Below, one piece after another: positions 32,647 to 41,064 of a stretch of 64,000 nucleotides of DNA. The position numbers were made by a program, and so were the translations under genes. The stretch is from Catellatospora paridis (GTDB taxonomy: Bacteria; Actinomycetota; Actinomycetes; Mycobacteriales; Micromonosporaceae). The notes below the pieces were generated by a model, which was not told where the DNA came from, ran no database searches, and saw only the letters and a program-made list of their open reading frames with translations. How positions within the stretch are numbered: position 1 is the stretch's first letter; the number at the start of each line of letters is the position of its first letter. The DNA is taken from positions 239,264-303,263 of the forward strand of contig NZ_ML769314.1 in the NCBI RefSeq assembly GCF_009720365.1, in the 5' to 3' direction.

Positions 32647-35433
32647 ATGGTAAATGCATCGACAGTGCACATACCAGTGCTGCGCGGGCGTGCCCGTGAG
32701 CAGCAGACGATCGCCGAACTCCAGGCGGGGGCGGCCGGCGGGCTAGGCGGAGCGCTGCTCCTGCACGGCGACCTGGGCGGCGGCAAGACCGCCCTGCTGC
32801 GCCACGCGGCGGCCACCGCCCCGGACGGCACCGTGCTGCTGTGGGCCGCCGGTCTGGAGGAGGAGTCCGACCTGCCGTACGCCGGGCTGCAGAGCCTGCT
32901 CCAGCCGGTCTGCGAGCGGATCGCGGAGCTGCCGTCGCACCAGGCGCGGGCGCTCACCCGGGCGCTGTCCGGTGAGGGCTGCGCCGCCGACGACCGGCTC
33001 GCCCTGTCCATGGCCGTGCTCACCCTGCTGAGCACGCTGGGCCGGGAACACCCCGTGCTGTGCTGCGTCGACGACGCCGACGCGCTGGACCGGTCGTCAC
33101 TGGACGCCATCGCCTTCACCGCGCGCCGGGCCCATACCCACCGGGTGACGCTGCTGCTCACCTCCACCGCCGAACTCCCGCTCAACGGCGTGCCACAGCT
33201 CCCGCTCCGGCCGCTGGAACCGCAGTCGGGCCGCGCCCTGCTGGCCGACCTGCTGCACCATCCCGGGGTCGACGAGGAACCGCGGCTGTGGGGCGTCCGC
33301 GGCGTGGATACGGGCGACGACGTGCTGGCGGCGTTGGCCACTCTCGGTGGCGGCAATCCGCGTGCGCTCACCGATCTGGCCGCCTCGCTCAGCGACAGCC
33401 AGGTCGCGGGGGAGGCCCCGCTGCCGACCCGGCTGCCCGCCGACAGCACGCTGCTGCGGACCTACCGGGCCCGGCTCGACCGGCTGCCTGCGGACACCCG
33501 CTGGCTGCTGCTGCTGGCCGCCGCCGACGAGGAGACCGATGCCGCGGGCCTGATGCGGGCCGCGCACAGCTCCGGCGTGGACATCGCCGCGCTCGCGCCC
33601 GCCGAACGCGGCGGCCTGGTCCGGGTGAGCCGGGGCGGAATCGTGTTTCCGCAGCCCATCGCGCGCGCCCTGGCGTACGAGGAGGCGCCCCTGGCCCAGC
33701 GCCGCGCCGCCCATCTGCACCTGGCGCAGATCCTCGACGCCGACACCGAACGGCTGCGCCGCGCGGTGCACCTGGCCGCGGCCGCGTACGGCCCCGACGC
33801 CGAACTCGCCGAGGAGCTGGAGGAGGCGGCGGCCGGCGGCGGTTACTCGCGCGCCTCCGCGGCGCTCGAGCACGCCGCACAGCTGACCACCGAACCCGGC
33901 GGCGCGGCCAGCCGGCTGGTCACCGCCGCCCGGTACGCCTGGCAGTCCGGCAGCGCGGGACGGGCCCGCAGCCTGCTGCGCCGCGCCCGGCCGACGGCGC
34001 GCGGCGTGTCGGCCGAGAGCGAGGTGCTGTCCGGGGAGATCGAGCTGCGCGCCGGGGCCACCGCGAACGCGGCCGAGTCGCTGCTCACCATCGCCGACCG
34101 GCTCGCCGCCTCCGAACGCGAGCTGGCCGTGCTGGCGCTGATGCGGGCCGGTGAGGCCGTCTGCTTCTCCGGCGACTACCCCCGCTACGCCGAGGTGGCG
34201 AGCCGGGCCGCGGCGCTGCGCCGCCCCGACGACCCGCCGGAGCTGGAGGTGGTGTTCGAGCACATCGCCGGGTTCGGGTACACCTTCGGCGGCCGCCACC
34301 ACCGCGCGATCGGCCCGCTGCAGCGCGTCGTCGAACTCGGCGCCGCGCTGGACACCGCGTCCCCGCTGACCTGTGCCAGCGCTGCCGCGCTGCTGCTGGC
34401 CGACGACGTCGGCGCACACCGGCTGGCCGCCCGCGCCGTCGAGGTCGCCCGGGAGAGCGGCGACGTGTCCGCGCTGCCGCTGGCCCTGGAGATGACGGCG
34501 TACGCCGAGTACTGGCTCGGCCGCTACGACGCCGCGGCGGCCACCAGCCTGCACGGGCTACGCGCCGCGCGGGCCTGCGGGCAGGGCAACTACGCCGGGG
34601 ACCACCAGGCGATGCTGGCGGTGCTCGCGGCCATCCGGGGCGACCGCGAGCAGGCCCTGCGCCACATCCGCGACATCGAGGTCGCGCCCGGCACCGGGCA
34701 GACCAACCGTCCGAAGGCGCTGAGCCAGTGGGCTCTGGCGGTGCTCGACCTGATCGCGGGCCGCCCCGCCGACACGGTCGCCCGTATCGCGGGCATCGCC
34801 TGCCCGGTCACCGGCCGGGGGCACATCGTGGTGCAGGCCATGGCCACGCCGTGGCTGGTCGAGGCGGCCGTCCGGGCGGACGACCGGGAGCAGGCGGTGG
34901 CCGCGCTGGCCGGGTTCGACCTGTGGGCGGCGTCCACCGGCGACCCGGTGCGCCGGGCGCTGTCGGCCCGCTGCCACGCCTTGCTCGCCCCGCGCGGCAG
35001 CGCCGCGGCCGAGGAGCACTTCCAGCAGGCGCTCGCGCTGCACCTGGCCGGGGAGGCCGACTTCGAGCAGGCCCGCACCGAGCTGCTCTACGGCCAGGAG
35101 CTGCGCCGCGCCCGCCGTCCCCGCGACGCGCGCGAACACCTGCACCGGGCGCTGGAGACGTTCACCCAGCTCGACGCCCCGGCCTGGGCCGACCAGGCCC
35201 GCGCCGAGCTGCGGGCGGCCGGCGAGGCGGTGGACGCCCTCGCGGTGCGCGCCGCCGACGTGCTCACCGCCCAGCAACTCCAGATCGCCCGCCTGGTCTG
35301 CGACGGCGCCACCAACCGCGAGGTCGCCGCTCAGCTGTTCCTCAGCCCCCGCACCGTCGACCACCACATGCGCAACATCTTCGCCCGCCTCGGCATCCGC
35401 TCCCGCATCGAACTCGCCAAAGCCCTCACCTAA
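32647..35433 (+). CDS. LAL-type LuxR-family ATPase regulator
   Basis: A 928-aa large ATP-binding LuxR regulator. The N-terminal AAA-like ATPase has Walker A GDLGGGKT (41-48) and Walker B VLCCVDDADALD. The middle consists of TPR-like helical repeats. The C-terminal LuxR helix-turn-helix is at ~865-925 (LTAQQLQIARLVCDGATNREVAAQLFLSPRTVDHHM). Such proteins act as positive regulators of catabolic or secondary-metabolite operons. It begins 53 bases after tetR. The ATG at 32647 follows a palindrome GTTAC-TTATAG-GTAAC (about 32622-32637) that may be its promoter or operator. Its relation to the catabolic genes rests on position only. Confidence 0.9.
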   Translation: MVNASTVHIPVLRGRAREQQTIAELQAGAAGGLGGALLLHGDLGGGKTALLRHAAATAPDGTVLLWAAGLEEESDLPYAGLQSLLQPVCERIAELPSHQARALTRALSGEGCAADDRLALSMAVLTLLSTLGREHPVLCCVDDADALDRSSLDAIAFTARRAHTHRVTLLLTSTAELPLNGVPQLPLRPLEPQSGRALLADLLHHPGVDEEPRLWGVRGVDTGDDVLAALATLGGGNPRALTDLAASLSDSQVAGEAPLPTRLPADSTLLRTYRARLDRLPADTRWLLLLAAADEETDAAGLMRAAHSSGVDIAALAPAERGGLVRVSRGGIVFPQPIARALAYEEAPLAQRRAAHLHLAQILDADTERLRRAVHLAAAAYGPDAELAEELEEAAAGGGYSRASAALEHAAQLTTEPGGAASRLVTAARYAWQSGSAGRARSLLRRARPTARGVSAESEVLSGEIELRAGATANAAESLLTIADRLAASERELAVLALMRAGEAVCFSGDYPRYAEVASRAAALRRPDDPPELEVVFEHIAGFGYTFGGRHHRAIGPLQRVVELGAALDTASPLTCASAAALLLADDVGAHRLAARAVEVARESGDVSALPLALEMTAYAEYWLGRYDAAAATSLHGLRAARACGQGNYAGDHQAMLAVLAAIRGDREQALRHIRDIEVAPGTGQTNRPKALSQWALAVLDLIAGRPADTVARIAGIACPVTGRGHIVVQAMATPWLVEAAVRADDREQAVAALAGFDLWAASTGDPVRRALSARCHALLAPRGSAAAEEHFQQALALHLAGEADFEQARTELLYGQELRRARRPRDAREHLHRALETFTQLDAPAWADQARAELRAAGEAVDALAVRAADVLTAQQLQIARLVCDGATNREVAAQLFLSPRTVDHHMRNIFARLGIRSRIELAKALT

Positions 35434-35456
35434 CCCGCCCGCCCCGCCCCTCCTGC

Positions 35457-35519
35457 CGCAACTCTTAAAGAGTCGCGCCCCCCGGCCCGACCGGAAGCCG
35501 CAACTCTTCAAGAGTTGCG
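35457..35519. repeat. Tandem palindromes, family F
   Basis: Two 21-bp units start 42 bases apart: CGCAACTCTTAAAGAGTCGCG (35457-35477; 20 of 21 bases symmetric apart from one mismatched pair) and a perfect palindrome at 35499-35519 with arms CGCAACTCTT / AAGAGTTGCG. The units can fold singly or together into one long hairpin. They lie between convergent LuxR and alcohol dehydrogenase genes. Confidence 0.85.
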
Positions 35520-35557
35520 ACCCGGGCGGGGGGCCGACGGGAGCCGGGACGGCCGGG

Positions 35558-35583
35558 AGGCCGCACGCGTGGGCGTGCGGCCT
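35558..35583 (-). terminator. Terminator of the alcohol dehydrogenase operon
   Basis: An 11-bp perfect stem AGGCCGCACGC (35558-35568) / GCGTGCGGCCT (35573-35583) with a 4-nt loop, 14 bases beyond the stop of the minus-strand gene. Confidence 0.8.
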
Positions 35584-35596
35584 CGGTCGGGAGCGG

Positions 35597-36679
35597 TCAG
35601 GGGAGGAGGATGACGGAGCGGGCGCCCTCGCCGCGGGACATGCGGGCGAAGGCCTCGGGGGACTCGTCCAGGGTGATCCGGTCGGTGATGAGCGCGGCCG
35701 GGTCGAGGTCGCCGGCGAGGACCTGGCGGGCCAGGTCGGGGACGTCGCGGTCGGGGTCGGAGTTGCCGTACACCGAGGAGCGCAGGGTCCGGGCGGAGTG
35801 GAAGATGTCCAGCGCCGCCAGGCTGACCATGTCGTCCTTGGCGCCCATGCCGACGACGGTCACCTGACCGCCGCGGCGGGTCGCCCGCCACGCGGCCCGG
35901 ATGGTCGCCGACCGGCCCACGCACTCGAAGGAGTGGTCGGCCCCGCGGCGCTCGGTAAGGCCGCGGACCTGGGCGCTCAGGTCGTCACCCGATACCAGGA
36001 AATGGGTGGCCCCGGCGGACAGCGCCAGCTCGCGCTTGGCGTCGGAGACGTCGACGGCGATCAGCGGATCGGCGCCGGCGGCCCGCGCTGCCATCACAGT
36101 AGACAGGCCGACCCCGCCGAGCCCGATCACGAGCGCCGACTCGCCTGGCCGCACCGCGGCGGTGCGGTGCACCGCGCCTACCCCGGTGAGCACCGCGCAG
36201 CCGAGCAGGGCGGCGGTGGCGAACGGCAGCTCGGACGGCACCGGGATGACCGCGTGGTCGCCGACGACGACCTCCTCGGCCAGCGCCCCGAGGCCGAGCG
36301 TGACGTGCAGCGGCTCGCCGTCGGCGGTCGCGCCGCGGGCGGCGGTCGGTGCGCCCGCGGTCTCGCACAGCCACGGCTGCCCGTTGCCGCAGAACCAGCA
36401 GCGACGGCACGGCGGAGCCCAGTTCAGCACCACGTGCGTGCCGACGGCGACGGTCGCGTCCGGCCCGGCGGCGGTCACCACGCCTGCCGCCTCATGACCC
36501 AACACCAGGGGGTACGCGGGCGCGAGCGTCCCGTTCACCATGGACAGATCGGAGTGGCACACCCCGGCGGCGCGGATGTGCACCCGCACCTCCTTCGGGC
36601 CCGGCGGGGGCAGCAGGATCGGCTCGATCTCCAGCGCCGATCCGGGTCCGCGCCACAGCAGCGCGCGCACGGGGCTCAT
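35597..36679 (-). CDS. Zinc-dependent alcohol dehydrogenase
   Basis: A 360-aa MDR-superfamily enzyme. Catalytic-zinc ligands are in GVCHSDL and GHEAAGVV. The structural-zinc loop has four Cys (CRRCWFCGNGQPWLCE), and the nucleotide site is LVIGLGGVGLSTVMAA with Asp in IAVDVSD, so NAD(H) is likely. It resembles mycothiol/aryl or long-chain alcohol dehydrogenases of actinobacteria. Its ATG overlaps the stop of the aldehyde dehydrogenase gene by four bases, so alcohol and aldehyde oxidation are coupled in one operon. Confidence 0.9.
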   Translation of the reverse strand: MSPVRALLWRGPGSALEIEPILLPPPGPKEVRVHIRAAGVCHSDLSMVNGTLAPAYPLVLGHEAAGVVTAAGPDATVAVGTHVVLNWAPPCRRCWFCGNGQPWLCETAGAPTAARGATADGEPLHVTLGLGALAEEVVVGDHAVIPVPSELPFATAALLGCAVLTGVGAVHRTAAVRPGESALVIGLGGVGLSTVMAARAAGADPLIAVDVSDAKRELALSAGATHFLVSGDDLSAQVRGLTERRGADHSFECVGRSATIRAAWRATRRGGQVTVVGMGAKDDMVSLAALDIFHSARTLRSSVYGNSDPDRDVPDLARQVLAGDLDPAALITDRITLDESPEAFARMSRGEGARSVILLP

Positions 36680-38136
36680 CGCTGGATCGCCTTCGTCTCG
36701 AGGAACTCGTCCAGCCCGTGGCGGCCGAGCTCCCGGCCGATGCCGGACTGCTTGAACCCGCCGAACGGGGCGAGCGGGTTGAACGCTCCGCCGTTGACGT
36801 CGACCGCGCCGGTGCGCATCCGCCGCGCGACGGCCAGTGCCCGTTCCTCGTCCCCCGACCACACCGCACCGGCCAGGCCGTACCGGGAGTTGTTGGCGAT
36901 GGCCACGGCCTCGTCGTCGGAGTCGAACGGGATCACCACCAGCACCGGCCCGAAGATCTCCTCCTGGGCGACGGTGCTGTCGGGGTCCACATCGGCCAGC
37001 ACGGTCGCTGCGACGAAGTGGCCCCGGTCCGGCACGGGCGCGTCGAGCCCGCCCGCGATCAGGCGCGCGCCGTCGGCGAGCCCCTGCGCGATGTAGCCAC
37101 GTACGGTCTCGCGCTGCGCGGCCGAGGCCAGCGGGCCGAGCCGGGTGCTCCGGTCGAACGGGTCGCCGAGGGTCTGCCCGGCGGCGACCTCCGCGGCGAT
37201 GGCGAGCGCCTGCTCGTACCGGGCGCGGTGCACCAGCATGCGGGTCCACGCGGTGCAGGTCTGGCCGGAGTTGAGGAACGCGTTCGCGACGCCGGTCTTC
37301 ACCGCTCGGTGCAGGTCGGCGTCCTCCAGGATCACGTTGGCGGACTTGCCGCCCAGCTCCAGCGCGACCCGGGCGATGCGGTCCGCGGCCAGGTGCGAGA
37401 TGCGCGCGCCGACCGCCGTGGAGCCGGTGAACGACACCATGTCCACGTCGGGGTGCGCCGCGATGGCGGAGCCGACCACCGAACCCGGCCCGGTGACCAG
37501 GTTGGCCACGCCCGGCGGCAGCCCGGCCTCGTCGATCGCGTCGAACAGCAGGTACGCCACCAGCGGGGTCAGGTCGGCGGGCTTGAGCACCACCGTGCAG
37601 CCGGCGGCCAGCGCCCCGGCGACCTTGGCCATGATCTGGTGCAGCGGGTAGTTCCACGGCGTGATCGCGCCGACCACGCCGACGGGCTCGCCGACGATCA
37701 GCGAGTTGCCGACGGTGTGCGTGCTCTCCGGCTGCCCGGCCAGCTCGACGTAGCTCCTCAGCACGGTCAGCGGCAGTCCTGCCTGGACCTTCGTGGCGAT
37801 CCGCAGCGGGGTGCCCAGTTCGCGGGCCACGGTGGCGGCGATGTTCTCGGCGCGGGCCGACAGCGCCGCGTGCAGCCGGTCGAGATGTGCGGCGCGCTCC
37901 GCCGGGGCCAGCGCCGACCAGGGTCCGAACGCGGCCTTCGCGGCGGCGACGGCGCGGTCCACGTCGACGGTGTCACCGGCGGGCACGTGCGCGATGACCT
38001 GCTCGGTGGTGGGGTCCTCGACGGCGATCACGTCCGTGCCGTGCGGGGCGGTCCAGCGGCCGCCGATGAAGAGCTGGGTGCGGTCCGCGATCGGGGTGGT
38101 ACGTCCCGGATGCGTCGCCGCGGCTGCCAGGTCCAT
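36676..38136 (-). CDS. NAD(P)-dependent aldehyde dehydrogenase
   Basis: A 486-aa ALDH-superfamily protein of normal length: [22 protein letters not shown], cofactor loop FTGSTAVG, general-base Glu in [11 protein letters not shown] and nucleophile Cys in NSGQTCTAW. The C-terminal [14 protein letters not shown] is standard. It oxidises an aldehyde to the acid, probably made by the coupled alcohol dehydrogenase. The ATG at 38136 has GGAAGGGACAGC upstream; longer starts lack family support. Expression probably starts near 38250 from a promoter carrying the 19-bp operator at 38257-38275. Confidence 0.91.
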   Translation of the reverse strand: MDLAAAATHPGRTTPIADRTQLFIGGRWTAPHGTDVIAVEDPTTEQVIAHVPAGDTVDVDRAVAAAKAAFGPWSALAPAERAAHLDRLHAALSARAENIAATVARELGTPLRIATKVQAGLPLTVLRSYVELAGQPESTHTVGNSLIVGEPVGVVGAITPWNYPLHQIMAKVAGALAAGCTVVLKPADLTPLVAYLLFDAIDEAGLPPGVANLVTGPGSVVGSAIAAHPDVDMVSFTGSTAVGARISHLAADRIARVALELGGKSANVILEDADLHRAVKTGVANAFLNSGQTCTAWTRMLVHRARYEQALAIAAEVAAGQTLGDPFDRSTRLGPLASAAQRETVRGYIAQGLADGARLIAGGLDAPVPDRGHFVAATVLADVDPDSTVAQEEIFGPVLVVIPFDSDDEAVAIANNSRYGLAGAVWSGDEERALAVARRMRTGAVDVNGGAFNPLAPFGGFKQSGIGRELGRHGLDEFLETKAIQR

Positions 38137-38256
38137 GCTGTCCCTTCCCATCAAGCGGCGTCGCCCGCGACGCGGCACCCGGACGCGGACCCGATGGGGT
38201 GGTGACGGCGTCGTCGGCTGGCCGCGGCGCGAGCGGCCGGCACTCGCCGGGCCGCA

Positions 38257-38275
38257 AAACTAGCGCTGCAAGTTT
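38257..38275 (-). promoter_or_regulatory. Operator of the second TetR regulon, before the aldehyde dehydrogenase operon
   Basis: AAACTAGCGCTGCAAGTTT overlaps the last codons of the tetR gene, about 120 bases upstream of the aldehyde dehydrogenase start. Read toward that gene it contains TAGTTT, a -10 candidate. It matches the site at 39010-39028 (reverse complement) at 17 of 19 positions. Confidence 0.75.
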
Positions 38276-38946
38276 CGACTGTAGTACGAGTCGGCCCGCG
38301 GCTCCAGAGGCGGGAGCGGGCCGACCGTGGCCTCGTACTCCCGGGCCAGCCCGTCGACCAGCGCGTCCAGGCCGAGCGAGAACGCGCCCTCGTCGACGCT
38401 GTGCTGGTGCTCGGCGAGGCGGTGGGCCTGGGACAGGTGGGGGTAGTGGGCGGCGTACAGCTCGGGGTCCTCGACGAAGCCGCGCGCGAACGAGCCCAGC
38501 GACGAGCCCGCGACCAGGTAGCGCATCACCGCGCCGATGTGCGTGGCGCGCGCGGGCGGCCAGCCGGCCTTAACCAGTCCGCCGTACACGGCGTCGGCCA
38601 TGTGCAGCGCGGCCGGCCGCCGCCCCGGGCCCTGGGCCAGGTACGGGACGATGTTCGGGTGCGCGGTCAGCGCGTCGCGGTAGGAGTGCCCCCACCGCCG
38701 CAGCGCCTCGCGCCAGTCGTGCGTGGTGAAGAACGACACGTCCACGCCCGCGATCACCGCGTCGGCGACCGCGTCCAGGATCGCGTCCTTGGTGGCGAAG
38801 TGGTTGTACAGCGACGGCCCGCGTACACCCAGCTCGGCGGCCAGGCGTCGGGTGGAGAAGGCGGCCAGCCCGTCGGCGTCGATCATCGCGGCGGCGGTCT
38901 CCACGATGCGCTGCCGGCTCAACAGGGCCTGGCTGGGCCGGGGCAT
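38260..38946 (-). CDS. TetR-family regulator flanked by its probable operators
   Basis: A 228-aa protein with the TetR DNA-binding domain at residues ~10-55 (RQRIVETAAAMIDADGLAAFSTRRLAAELGVRGPSLYNHFATKD). The larger C-terminal domain resembles TetR proteins with a tetracyclin-repressor-like C-terminus. The ATG at 38946 follows AAGGAGA. It is encoded between two nearly identical 19-bp operators and divergently from an acyl-CoA dehydrogenase, the classical layout for a local repressor. It probably senses an intermediate of the alcohol/acid pathway. Confidence 0.9.
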   Translation of the reverse strand: MPRPSQALLSRQRIVETAAAMIDADGLAAFSTRRLAAELGVRGPSLYNHFATKDAILDAVADAVIAGVDVSFFTTHDWREALRRWGHSYRDALTAHPNIVPYLAQGPGRRPAALHMADAVYGGLVKAGWPPARATHIGAVMRYLVAGSSLGSFARGFVEDPELYAAHYPHLSQAHRLAEHQHSVDEGAFSLGLDALVDGLAREYEATVGPLPPLEPRADSYYSRNLQR

Positions 38947-39009
38947 GGTCGGTTCTCCTTCGGTCGGTGCTGCCGCCAAACTCTGCCACAGCGGGGTCTG
39001 GACGAGATA

Positions 39010-39028
39010 AAACTTTCACCGCTAGTTT
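39010..39028 (+). promoter_or_regulatory. Operator and promoter of the acyl-CoA dehydrogenase gene, second TetR regulon
   Basis: AAACTTTCACCGCTAGTTT contains a -10 box TAGTTT (39023-39028), seven bases before the GTG at 39035, so the mRNA may be leaderless. A repressor bound here would block the core promoter. The divergent tetR promoter could be covered as well. Confidence 0.75.
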
Positions 39029-39034
39029 AATGCG

Positions 39035-40183
39035 GTGGACATGACACTGTCGCCGGAACACGCCGCGGTCCGCCGCCTCGCCGCCGAGTTCGTCGATCGC
39101 GAGGTCGTGCCGCACGCGGCCGAGTGGGACCGGCGCGAGAGCGTCGCCCGCACCGTCGTCAAGCAGCTCGGCGAGCTGGGCTTCCTCGGCCTGACCATCG
39201 CCGAGGAGCACGGCGGCAGCGGCGGCGACCACCTGGCGTACTGCCTGGTCCTGGAGGAGCTGGGCCGCGGCGACTCGTCGGTGCGCGGGCTGGTCTCGGT
39301 GTCGCTGGGCCTCGTGGCCAAGAGCATCGCGCGCCACGGCACGCCCGCGCAGCGGGAGCGGTGGCTGCCCGGCCTGTGCGGCGGGGACCTGCTGGGCTGC
39401 TTCGCGCTGACCGAGCCGGGCACCGGCTCCGACGCGGCGTCGCTGACCACTCGGGCGGTCCGGGACGGCGGGGACTGGGTCATCACCGGCTCGAAGATCT
39501 TCATCACGAACGGGACCTGGGCCGATGTCGCGCTGGTCTTCGCCCGCACCGGCGGGGGCGGGCCGCGGGGGATCAGCGCGTTCCTGGTGCCGACCGACGC
39601 GCCCGGCCTGACTCGGCGGGAGATCCACGGCAAGCTCGGGCTGCGCGGGCAGCCGACGGCGGAGCTGGTGTTCGACGGGGTGCGGGTGCCGGCCGACGCG
39701 CTGCTCGGCGAGCAGGGGCGCGGGTTCCATCTCGCCATGTCCACGCTGGACAAGGGGCGGATGTCGGTCGCGGCGGGCTGCGTGGGCATCGCGCAGGGCT
39801 GCCTGGACGCGGCGGTGGGCTACGCCAAGGAGCGCACCCAGTTCGGCAAGCCGATCGCGGCGTACCAGCTGGTCCAGCAGTTGATTTCCGATGTCGCGGT
39901 GGACACCGCGGCGGCCCGGCTGCTGGTGTGGCGGGTCGCCGACCTGGTCGACCGCGGGCAGCCGTTCGCGACCGAGGCGTCGATGGCGAAGCTGTTCGCC
40001 AGCGAGGCCGCCGTACGCGCGGCGAACAAGGCGCTGCAGGTGTTCGGGGGGTACGGCTACGTCGACGAGTACCCGGTCGGCAAGTACCTGCGCGACGCGC
40101 GCGTCACCACCCTCTACGAGGGCACCAGCCAGATCCAGCAGTTGTTGATCGGCCGCGCCCTCACCGGCGTGAACGCGTTCTGA
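39035..40183 (+). CDS. Acyl-CoA dehydrogenase
   Basis: A 382-aa ACAD with full motifs: CFALTEPGTGSDAASL, ITGSKIFITNG, RTQFGKPIAAYQLVQQL and catalytic Glu362 in TLYEGTSQIQQ, as in short- and medium-chain or acyclic enzymes. It is translated from GTG 39035, or ATG 39041 if the mRNA is longer. It stands first in a plus-strand series (SDR, ACAD, MaoC-like, ligase), separated from the next gene by a family A hairpin. Control by the neighbouring TetR is strongly suggested by the operator inside its promoter. Confidence 0.92.
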   Translation: MDMTLSPEHAAVRRLAAEFVDREVVPHAAEWDRRESVARTVVKQLGELGFLGLTIAEEHGGSGGDHLAYCLVLEELGRGDSSVRGLVSVSLGLVAKSIARHGTPAQRERWLPGLCGGDLLGCFALTEPGTGSDAASLTTRAVRDGGDWVITGSKIFITNGTWADVALVFARTGGGGPRGISAFLVPTDAPGLTRREIHGKLGLRGQPTAELVFDGVRVPADALLGEQGRGFHLAMSTLDKGRMSVAAGCVGIAQGCLDAAVGYAKERTQFGKPIAAYQLVQQLISDVAVDTAAARLLVWRVADLVDRGQPFATEASMAKLFASEAAVRAANKALQVFGGYGYVDEYPVGKYLRDARVTTLYEGTSQIQQLLIGRALTGVNAF

Positions 40184-40214
40184 AAGTCCAGCTCAGACAG
40201 GCATAGGCGTTAAC

Positions 40215-40256
40215 AAGGGCACCTTCCTCTACGAATAGCGATGTGAAGGTGCCCTT
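40215..40256. repeat. Family A hairpin, copy 2
   Basis: Arms AAGGGCACCTTC (40215-40226) and GAAGGTGCCCTT (40245-40256), with a loop containing AATAGCGATGTG, the reverse complement of the loop core of copy 1. The right arm runs almost into the ribosome binding site AAGGAGGAGC of the next gene, so it may also affect translation. Confidence 0.88.
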
Positions 40257-40273
40257 CCTTTCAAGGAGGAGCT

Positions 40274-41035
40274 ATGAGCAGCAGGTTCGGTGGGCGGGTT
40301 GCGATCGTGACCGGCGGGGCGCAGGGGATCGGGGCGGCTACCGCCAGGCGGCTGGCCTCGGAGGGGGCGACGGTTGCCGTCGTCGACCTGAGCGTCGAGA
40401 AGAGTGCGGCGCTGGCGAAGGAGATCACGGCGGCGGGCGGGACGGCTGCGGGTTACGGGTGCGACGTCACCGACGAGGCGGCGGTGCACGCGATGACCGA
40501 GCAGGTGGTGGCCGACTTCGGGCGGCTGGACATCCTGGTCAACAACGCGGGGATCACGCGGGACGATCTGCTGTTCAAGATGAGTTCCGCGGACTGGCAC
40601 GCGGTGCTGAACACGAACCTGACCAGCATGTTCTACTGCTGCCAGGCGGCGCAGAAGCACATGGTCGCCGGGAAGTACGGCAAGATCGTCAATTTGAGCA
40701 GCCGGTCGGCGCTGGGCAACCGGGGGCAGGCCAACTATGCGGCGGCCAAGGCCGGGGTGCAGGGGCTGACCGCGACGCTGTCGATCGAGCTGGGGCCGTT
40801 CGACATCTGCGTCAACGCCGTTGCGCCCGGGTATGTGGCCACCGCGATGACCGCCGCCACCGCCGAGCGGGTCGGTTCGTCCGCCGAGGCGCACCAGCAG
40901 TGGGCGAGCGAGCACACCCCGCTGCGCCGGGTCGCCCAGCCGGAGGAGATCGCGTCCGTGGTCGCGTTCCTGGCCAGCGACGACGCCTCCTTCGTCACCG
41001 GGCAGACCCTCTACGTCAACGGCGGCGCGCGCTAA
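40274..41035 (+). CDS. FabG-like short-chain dehydrogenase
   Basis: A 253-aa SDR with TGGAQGIG (14-21), VVDLS after beta-2, NNAGIT, Ser in VNLSSRSALGNRGQ, YAAAK and the C-terminal VTGQTLYVNGG. Similarity is to 3-oxoacyl reductases and 2- or 3-hydroxyacyl-CoA dehydrogenases. In this setting an NAD-dependent oxidation of a hydroxyacyl-CoA is the likely role. It has a strong Shine-Dalgarno (AAGGAGGAGCT) and begins a four-gene run with short or overlapping junctions (SDR, ACAD, MaoC-like, ligase). Confidence 0.9.
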   Translation: MSSRFGGRVAIVTGGAQGIGAATARRLASEGATVAVVDLSVEKSAALAKEITAAGGTAAGYGCDVTDEAAVHAMTEQVVADFGRLDILVNNAGITRDDLLFKMSSADWHAVLNTNLTSMFYCCQAAQKHMVAGKYGKIVNLSSRSALGNRGQANYAAAKAGVQGLTATLSIELGPFDICVNAVAPGYVATAMTAATAERVGSSAEAHQQWASEHTPLRRVAQPEEIASVVAFLASDDASFVTGQTLYVNGGAR

Positions 41036-41064
41036 GCGAAGCACCACAACCGAAGGGAACCACA

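Noticed and set aside
35457-35519. The two similar units as the start of a CRISPR array
   Set aside because: Only two copies, each self-palindromic, with a 21-base gap, no further repeats and no cas genes.
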